In this document: positions 5,051 through 9,197 of the stretch, one piece after another
How the letters are laid out: each line of letters begins with the position of its first letter
Numbering within the stretch: the stretch's first letter is position 1
Source: an uncultured Anaerolineales bacterium
Lineage (GTDB): Bacteria > Chloroflexota > Anaerolineae > Anaerolineales > Villigracilaceae
DNA: 9,197 bases
Direction: 5' to 3'
NCBI GenBank assembly: GCA_938008865.1
Contig: CALLJA010000483.1
Coordinates: 1 to 9,197, forward strand
Notes under the pieces: model-generated
The model's input: the letters and a program-made list of their open reading frames with translations, nothing else
The model's database searches: none
What the model was told of the DNA's origin: nothing
Position numbers and translations under genes: made by a program

Positions 5051-7537
5051 TTAACTTACATCACCCTTGCCCGTTATCCCCCAGAAGCGGCCGAAGGCTT
5101 CGGAGAGCAGAGCATGCTCGGGCTGGGACAGGTCGGCGTCCAATTCGAAGAGCGTCTGCGCCTGGGCGCGGGCCTTCTCGATCAGGGCCACATCGGTCAG
5201 ACTGGCCATGCGCAATCCGCTGCCGTAGCCCGATTGACGCGTGCCGAGGAATTCACCCGGGCCGCGTTGTTGCAAATCGCGTTCGGCCAACACGAAGCCA
5301 TCATTGGATTCGGCCATGGCCTGCAGACGTTCATTCTCGGTGGCGTCTTCGTGCGTGGGGATCAGCAGACAGTATGACTGCGCCGAGCCGCGTCCCACGC
5401 GTCCACGCAGCTGATGGAGTTGCGCCAGGCCGAAGCGGTCTGCGCCTTCGATCAGCATCACGGTCGCATTGGGCACGTCCACGCCCACTTCGACCACCGT
5501 GGTCGAGACCAGGATGTCGTACTGGCGGTCGCGGAATTTGAGCATGGCCTCGTCCTTTTCGGCGGGCTTCATACGTCCATGCAGCAGACCCAGCTTGAGG
5601 TCGGGGAAGATTTCCTTCGAGAGCCGCTCGTAATCGTCCACGGCGGCGCGCGCTTCGATCTTGTCGCTCTCTTCGATCAGCGGATAGATGATGAAGGCCT
5701 GCCGTCCATCCTTGATCTGCGAGCGGATGAGCGTGAAGGCGCGCTCCCGTTCCTGCGGGCGCAGCACATAGGTGTTGATGGGCTGTCGGCCTGCGGGCAG
5801 TTCGTCCATGATGGACAGGTCGAGGTCGCCGTACAAGGTCAGTGCCAGTGAGCGCGGGATGGGCGTGGCGGTCATCACCAACAGGTGCGGATTGCTGCCC
5901 TTCTGGCGCAGCGCCGCGCGCTGGTCCACGCCGAAGCGATGCTGCTCATCGATGACGGCAAATTGCAAATCCTGGAACGCGACAGGGTCCTCGATCAGCG
6001 AATGCGTGCCAATGACGATCTTGACCTCGCCCGCCGCCAGTTTCTCGTTGATCTCGTTCTTCTCCGCCTCGGGCGTGTCTCCGACCAGCAGGCGGACCTG
6101 CCCCTCTTGCAGGACTCCGTTCTCGCCCGCCAGCAGTTTGACGAAGTTGCGATAATGCTGCTCCGCCAGGATGGACGTGGGCGACATGATGGCGGCCTGC
6201 GCCCCGTGGCTGACGATCATAGCCGCCGCCAGCGCCGCGACCACGGTCTTGCCCGAGCCCACATCGCCTTGCAGCAGGCGATTCATGGGCTTGCCCGACT
6301 TCAAGTCATTGCGGATGTCGGCCAGGGCGTGCTGTTGGGCTTCTGTCAGCATGAACGGCAGCGCGGAGATGCGCGCTCCGAACCAGGCGTTGTCCACCTC
6401 GAACACGCGTGCCTCGACCGACTTCCAGTCGCGTTTCTGGCGCAGCACGCCGACTTGCAGATAAAAGATCTCGTCGAAGGCCAGGCGCGCGCGCGCCGCC
6501 TTGAGGCTGTCCTGGGTCTTGGGGAAATGCGCCTGGATCAGCGCCTCGCCCAGCGGCATCAATCCTGCAGACTTGCGCACGCTCTCGGGCAGCGGGTCGG
6601 CCACCGAAGGCGCCCAATAGTTGATGACCTGCCCCATCAGGTTGCGCAGCCACTTCTGCGTGATCTTCTCGGTCAGTGGATAAATGGGGACAATACGGTT
6701 GGTGTGCAGGTTCTCGGCTTCGACAGGTTCGAAGTCGGGGTTGTTCATAATGAGCTTGCCGAGATATTGCTCGACCTTGCCCGAGACGGTGATCTGGTCG
6801 GTCGCCTTCAGACGGTTGGCAACCCACGGCTGGTTGAACCAGGTCAGGCGCAGGGAGCCCGTGCCGTCGGTGAGGATGGCTTCCACCACCTGGGCCTTGC
6901 CGCCGCGGATGGGGCGCAGCGCCACGCTCTGGACCATGCCCAGCACGGTCAACTGCTCGCCGTACCAGATGGACTTGATGGGCTTGAGCTGGCTGTAATC
7001 CTCGTAGCGGCGCGGGAAGTAGTACAGCATGTCGCCGAGGGTGTGCAGGCCAAGTTGTTTCAACGTTTCGGCGTGGCGCGGACCAACGCCCTGCAACACG
7101 GTCAGCGCGGCGTTGAGCGCCACGGGCGTGGCGGAAGTCTTCGCTCCGGGCACGGCGTCCGAGCGGGCGGGCGCCGCAGGGCGCGGACGCGGAGCAGGCT
7201 GGGGCTGCGATTCGGCGGGTTTATCGGCATCAGGCTTCGGGGCGGATTGCGGCACGGCGGGGGCCTGTTGTTTCTGTCCGACCTCGGGGTAGGTCTCGCC
7301 GATCCGCTTCCACAGGCCTTTGAGCGCGTCGGCGCGCGAAGCGGGCGTCAGGCTCTCGTAGGAGCGCAGGCGCTGGACAACGGCCTGGATGACTTCTTCG
7401 GTCAGGCCGTCGGTGCGGGCTTCGCCTTCCCAATAATCGAGCATTTTGGCGAGGCCGCCGATGATGGCGGTGTTGTTGTATCCGTTCCCGTGTTCGAGGC
7501 GGAAGAATTTTCTGAGTTTTTCCAAAGATTGCTGCAT
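5051..7537 (-). CDS. recG: ATP-dependent DNA helicase RecG with N-terminal extension
   Basis: 828 residues, longer than the usual 680-700. RecG remodels stalled replication forks and branch-migrates recombination junctions. An extra helical N-terminal module (1-85, with SLEKLRKFFRLE and NNTAIIGGL) is joined by a Pro/Ala-rich linker (about 90-140) to the helix-hairpin-helix-like start of the canonical protein (LQGVGPRHAETLKQLGL, 148-164), then the OB-fold wedge domain (about 190-275). The superfamily 2 motor is intact: Walker A GDVGSGKT (424-431), DEQH (530-533), MTATPIPRS (555-563) and QLHQLRGRVGRG (706-717). The C-terminal TRG segment RDLQQRGPGEFLGTRQSG (753-770) is complete. The ATG at 7537 begins the conserved module; a longer frame reaching 7747 would overlap the divergent acyltransferase gene by 87 bases and adds no recognisable sequence. 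No Shine-Dalgarno precedes the ATG, only six C residues. Confidence 0.96.
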   Translation of the reverse strand: MQQSLEKLRKFFRLEHGNGYNNTAIIGGLAKMLDYWEGEARTDGLTEEVIQAVVQRLRSYESLTPASRADALKGLWKRIGETYPEVGQKQQAPAVPQSAPKPDADKPAESQPQPAPRPRPAAPARSDAVPGAKTSATPVALNAALTVLQGVGPRHAETLKQLGLHTLGDMLYYFPRRYEDYSQLKPIKSIWYGEQLTVLGMVQSVALRPIRGGKAQVVEAILTDGTGSLRLTWFNQPWVANRLKATDQITVSGKVEQYLGKLIMNNPDFEPVEAENLHTNRIVPIYPLTEKITQKWLRNLMGQVINYWAPSVADPLPESVRKSAGLMPLGEALIQAHFPKTQDSLKAARARLAFDEIFYLQVGVLRQKRDWKSVEARVFEVDNAWFGARISALPFMLTEAQQHALADIRNDLKSGKPMNRLLQGDVGSGKTVVAALAAAMIVSHGAQAAIMSPTSILAEQHYRNFVKLLAGENGVLQEGQVRLLVGDTPEAEKNEINEKLAAGEVKIVIGTHSLIEDPVAFQDLQFAVIDEQHRFGVDQRAALRQKGSNPHLLVMTATPIPRSLALTLYGDLDLSIMDELPAGRQPINTYVLRPQERERAFTLIRSQIKDGRQAFIIYPLIEESDKIEARAAVDDYERLSKEIFPDLKLGLLHGRMKPAEKDEAMLKFRDRQYDILVSTTVVEVGVDVPNATVMLIEGADRFGLAQLHQLRGRVGRGSAQSYCLLIPTHEDATENERLQAMAESNDGFVLAERDLQQRGPGEFLGTRQSGYGSGLRMASLTDVALIEKARAQAQTLFELDADLSQPEHALLSEAFGRFWGITGKGDVS

Positions 7538-7544
7538 GGGGGGT

Positions 7545-7553
7545 ATTTTATCA
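7545..7553 (-). promoter_or_regulatory. Extended -10 promoter for recG, possibly leaderless
   Basis: On the minus strand TGATAAAAT (7553 down to 7545) is an extended -10 element of the form TGnTAAAAT. Only seven bases (ACCCCCC) separate it from the recG ATG at 7537, which places the expected start of transcription at or within two bases of the initiation codon. A TTGCAA at 7571-7576 could be a weak -35, though its 20-base spacing is too long to be ideal. Confidence 0.5.
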
Positions 7554-7660
7554 TGGGCAGGGCGGCGGGCTTGCAAAATTGACATGCCGACGGGCCGCGT
7601 TTCCCTGTGCAGAACGGATATTTCTGTTATCTTTGATGCAGTTCCCAAAGGAAGGACGCC

Positions 7661-8323
7661 ATGCAACGGAATTTCATCTATGAGGCGGCCCGCAGGTTCA
7701 TCCAGGCTTATGCCCGCCTGATGCTGCGGCTGGACATTCACAAACACGCCGACCTGCCGGCTGGTCCCGCGCTATTTGCCGCCAATCACCCCAGCGCCAC
7801 CGACCCGTTCCTGATCCACCTGCTGGGGCGCATGAGCGTGCTGATCACGGCCAACGCGTTCGCGTTCCCGATCTTCGGCGCGATCCTGCGCGGCGGGGGG
7901 CAGATCGCGGTGGAGCCGGGCGGCGACGCCCTGGAGCAGGCTGCCGGGCTGCTGCGCTCCGGACGCTCCGTTGGGATCTTCCCCGAGGGGACCTTCAGCC
8001 CGCAAACCGGCGGATTCGGCCAGCCGCGCAGCGGGGCCGCCCGCCTGGCCCTGGCCACCGGCGTGCCCGTGGTGCCGGTGGGGATCCACCTGCCGCGCGA
8101 ACGCAGCCTGCGTATCGCCTCCACCCTGACCGGGCGGCAGACGGTGGGCTACTGGTACCTGCATGGCCCCTACGCGCTGACGGTGGGCCAGCCCCTGCGC
8201 TTCAGCGGCGACCCCGAAGACCGCGGACGGGTAACCGCCGCCACCCAGACCATCATGGAGCGCATCCAATCGCTGGCCCGTGAGAGTGAGTACCGCATGT
8301 CTGCCCGCCTCTCCGCCACCTAA
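7661..8323 (+). CDS. 1-acyl-glycerol-3-phosphate acyltransferase family protein (PlsC-like)
   Basis: 220 residues. The family transfers fatty acyl groups to lysophosphatidic acid or related acceptors at the cytoplasmic face of the membrane. Motif I is NHPSATD (42-48), with catalytic H43 and D48 in the required HX4D spacing. Motif III, FPEGTFS (107-113), binds the glycerol phosphate. Motif IV is VPVVPVGIHLP (135-145). No clear transmembrane helix precedes motif I; the N-terminus (IYEAARRFIQAYARLML) is instead amphipathic. The ATG at 7661 has an AAAGGAAGGA Shine-Dalgarno (7647-7656) just upstream. The gene is divergent from recG across a 123-base gap and ends with two tandem stops (TAATAA). There is no terminator before the pilin cassette, so some read-through into it is possible. 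The substrate is not determinable; a generic lysophospholipid acyltransferase is the safe call. Confidence 0.9.
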   Translation: MQRNFIYEAARRFIQAYARLMLRLDIHKHADLPAGPALFAANHPSATDPFLIHLLGRMSVLITANAFAFPIFGAILRGGGQIAVEPGGDALEQAAGLLRSGRSVGIFPEGTFSPQTGGFGQPRSGAARLALATGVPVVPVGIHLPRERSLRIASTLTGRQTVGYWYLHGPYALTVGQPLRFSGDPEDRGRVTAATQTIMERIQSLARESEYRMSARLSAT

Positions 8324-8335
8324 TAAAAATGAAAG

Positions 8336-8364
8336 TTGCTTTTTCGGGCATGCCATGCTAAAGT
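8336..8364 (+). promoter_or_regulatory. Candidate promoter of the pilin gene
   Basis: TTGCTT (8336-8341) and TAAAGT (8359-8364) have ideal 17-base spacing, and TGC just before the -10 (8356-8358) makes it an extended -10. The spacer carries the small palindrome GCATGCCATGC (8348-8358), which might be a regulator site. Transcription would start near 8371, giving a leader of about 40 bases. Confidence 0.5.
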
Positions 8365-8396
8365 ACCAATTAGGGGCTGTTTCTTAATTCTCAATG

Positions 8397-8407
8397 AAAG
8401 GAGGTGA
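8397..8407 (+). promoter_or_regulatory. Very strong Shine-Dalgarno setting the pilin start
   Basis: AAAGGAGGTGA is an essentially full complement of the 16S rRNA 3' end. It lies 8 bases (counted from GGAGG) before the TTG at 8413. The in-frame GTG at 8404 overlaps this site and so is unlikely to be the start. Confidence 0.75.
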
Positions 8408-8412
8408 CCGCT

Positions 8413-8568
8413 TTGCAGGAATATTTCAAAGAAAGGGCACAGGGCCTTGTCGAATATGCATTGATTCTTGTTCTGGTCGCACTTGCCGTTTTTGTGACGT
8501 TGCTGATATTCGGCCCTATGCTCGGCAATATCTTTAGCGGTATCAATAGCAGCCTTTCAGCGACATGA
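8413..8568 (+). CDS. Flp/Fap-type pilin (small class IVb pilin subunit)
   Basis: 51 residues from a TTG start: a short charged leader (MQEYFKERA), then QGLVEYALILVLVALAVFV, a hydrophobic helix to about residue 33, and a short tail with GPMLGNIFSGINSSLSAT. The QGLVEYALILVLVA block and the GPxxGNIFS ending are hallmarks of Flp pilins, which a TadV/PilD-type prepilin peptidase trims and a Tad machine assembles into adhesive fibres. Cleavage before Q10 would put the conserved Glu-Tyr at +5/+6, as in other Flp pilins, but the -1 residue is Ala (A9) rather than the usual Gly. By hand count GC is about 45%, clearly lower than in neighbouring genes. The gene has its own promoter, ribosome site and terminator, and no tad genes are in view, so it is a stand-alone pilin locus. 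Some stand-alone Flp-like proteins may not form fibres. Confidence 0.88.
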   Translation: MQEYFKERAQGLVEYALILVLVALAVFVTLLIFGPMLGNIFSGINSSLSAT

Positions 8569-8575
8569 TTTTGAA

Positions 8576-8601
8576 AAAACTCCCGCTGCTGCGGGAGTTT
8601 T
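8576..8601. terminator. Strong intrinsic terminator, bidirectional
   Basis: AAAACTCCCGC (8576-8586) and GCGGGAGTTTT (8591-8601) form a perfect 11-bp stem with a TGCT loop, starting 8 bases after the pilin stop. T-runs follow the GC core on both strands (TTTTCGTT on plus, the complement of the A-run from 8574 on minus), so it can end both the pilin transcript and the convergent miaB transcript. Confidence 0.9.
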
Positions 8602-8618
8602 CGTTAAAGCGGCGGATG

Positions 8619-9197
8619 TCACAGGCTGATCGGCGCAGGTTCCTTCGACAGCCTGGCCTGCATGGACCAGGGGCCCGTCCAGGTGACGGTGACGGGCAGC
8701 AGTCTGCCGCGCAGGTCCTCGTCAGATTCGACGAAGACCAGTTTGTTGGTGGGGGTGCGCCCACGCCAGCGTCCCTTGACCTTGTCCTCGAACAGGACTT
8801 CCACCTGCCCGCCCAGGTATTTCTTGTTGATGTTTCCGACGACCTGTTCCTGCAGCTCTTCCAGCAGGCGGAAGCGGCGCATCTTCTCCTCGTCGCTGAC
8901 GTTGTCTTCCATGCGGCGGGTGGCCACCGTCCCCTCACGGACAGAGTAACGGGCCAGGTGGGCTACATCCAGCTTGAGGTCGGCGAGCACCTGGTAGGTC
9001 TGCATGAATTGTTCCTCGGTCTCGCCGGGGAAGCCGACGATGATGTCGGTGGCGATGGAGCAATCGGGCAGGCGCTGGCGGATCTTTGCGACCAGGTCGC
9101 GGTACTCCTGCTGGGTATAGCCGCGCTTCATGTTGGACAACACCTCGTCATCGCCCGCCTGGATGGGCAGTTCGATGTGCGGCATCACGCGCGGGAG
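8619..9197 (-). CDS. miaB: tRNA-2-methylthio-N6-dimethylallyladenosine synthase MiaB, C-terminal part
   Basis: The minus-strand frame is open to the window edge, so the N-terminal UPF0004 domain and the radical-SAM CxxxCxxC motif are outside; 192 residues are visible. MiaB adds a methylthio group to i6A37 of tRNAs that read UNN codons. The visible part begins LPRVMPHIELPIQAG and continues with the radical-SAM barrel end: VLSNMKRGYTQQEYRDLV, then STDIIVGFPGETEEQF-like sequence (ATDIIVGFPGETEEQF), as in MiaB and unlike the RimO equivalent. A C-terminal TRAM RNA-binding domain follows (from about KKYLGGQVEVLFED to the end). The common YSPRPGT motif reads YSVREGT here, a mild divergence. The related MtaB type is a less likely alternative. 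The stop lies 17 bases from the shared terminator. Confidence 0.92.
   Translation of the reverse strand, partial: LPRVMPHIELPIQAGDDEVLSNMKRGYTQQEYRDLVAKIRQRLPDCSIATDIIVGFPGETEEQFMQTYQVLADLKLDVAHLARYSVREGTVATRRMEDNVSDEEKMRRFRLLEELQEQVVGNINKKYLGGQVEVLFEDKVKGRWRGRTPTNKLVFVESDEDLRGRLLPVTVTWTGPWSMQARLSKEPAPISL

Noticed and set aside
5885..7582. A 565-codon open frame on the plus strand, opposite recG
   Set aside because: It is antisense to a complete recG with every helicase motif. Its product is His/Gly/Leu/Arg-rich with no recognisable domain, as expected for the complement of a GC-rich gene.
7579..7584. A perfect TTGACA as -35 for the acyltransferase gene
   Set aside because: No -10-like hexamer lies 15-19 bases downstream; the sequence there is TTCCCTGTGC. 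The promoter of that gene remains unlocated.
7538..7747. A 70-residue N-terminal extension of recG
   Set aside because: It would overlap the divergent acyltransferase gene by 87 bases, contains no conserved sequence, and the ATG at 7537 begins the conserved module next to an extended -10 box.
8404..8412. GTG at 8404 as the pilin start
   Set aside because: It overlaps the very strong Shine-Dalgarno at 8397-8407, so it cannot be served by it; the TTG at 8413 is correctly spaced.

Overview
This 9.2 kb window is dense, GC-rich bacterial chromosome: nine protein genes plus one small gene of 51 codons, with no gap between genes longer than about 225 bases. Gene content suggests a Chloroflexota bacterium, most likely Anaerolineae. 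The clues are a RecG with an extra N-terminal domain and a Pro/Ala-rich linker, a coiled-coil protein next to coaD, a YkcA/B-like membrane glycosyltransferase, and a stand-alone Flp-type pilin. This placement is inferred from family resemblance, not from a search. No phage, insertion sequence, CRISPR array, tRNA or rRNA is visible.

Left part, plus strand (1-3864). The window opens inside a GT39/ArnT-like polytopic glycosyltransferase. Five bases after its stop begins a membrane-anchored class I methyltransferase resembling the FAM173 lysine methyltransferases. A 224-base gap follows with a promoter-like pair (1872-1900), a possible 33-codon leader ORF (1933-2034) and a hairpin (2051-2071) touching the Shine-Dalgarno of a CorA-family Mg2+/divalent cation channel (2084-3013). 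The corA stop codon overlaps the ATG of an SMP-30/gluconolactonase-family gene (3013-3864), so those two form a translationally coupled pair.

Middle part, minus strand (3924-7537). A perfect 9-bp hairpin (3886-3907) separates convergent transcription units. Read on the minus strand, the order is recG (replication-fork helicase), a 58-base hairpin-forming inverted repeat, coaD (phosphopantetheine adenylyltransferase) and a DivIVA/F-ATPase-b-like coiled-coil protein. recG has no Shine-Dalgarno, and an extended -10 box sits so close to its ATG that the transcript may be leaderless.

Right part (7538-9197). Divergent from recG is a PlsC-type acyltransferase. Behind it lies a short, AT-richer cassette: a promoter with extended -10, a very strong Shine-Dalgarno, a 51-residue Flp-type pilin that starts with TTG, and a strong bidirectional terminator. 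On the opposite strand, convergent with it, is the C-terminal part of miaB (tRNA methylthiotransferase), which runs off the window.

Most genes are housekeeping genes of known families. I do not see an obviously new multi-gene system. The least explained items are the corA leader, the inverted repeat between recG and coaD, the coaD-linked coiled-coil protein, the FAM173-like methyltransferase beside the glycosyltransferase, and the isolated pilin cassette.
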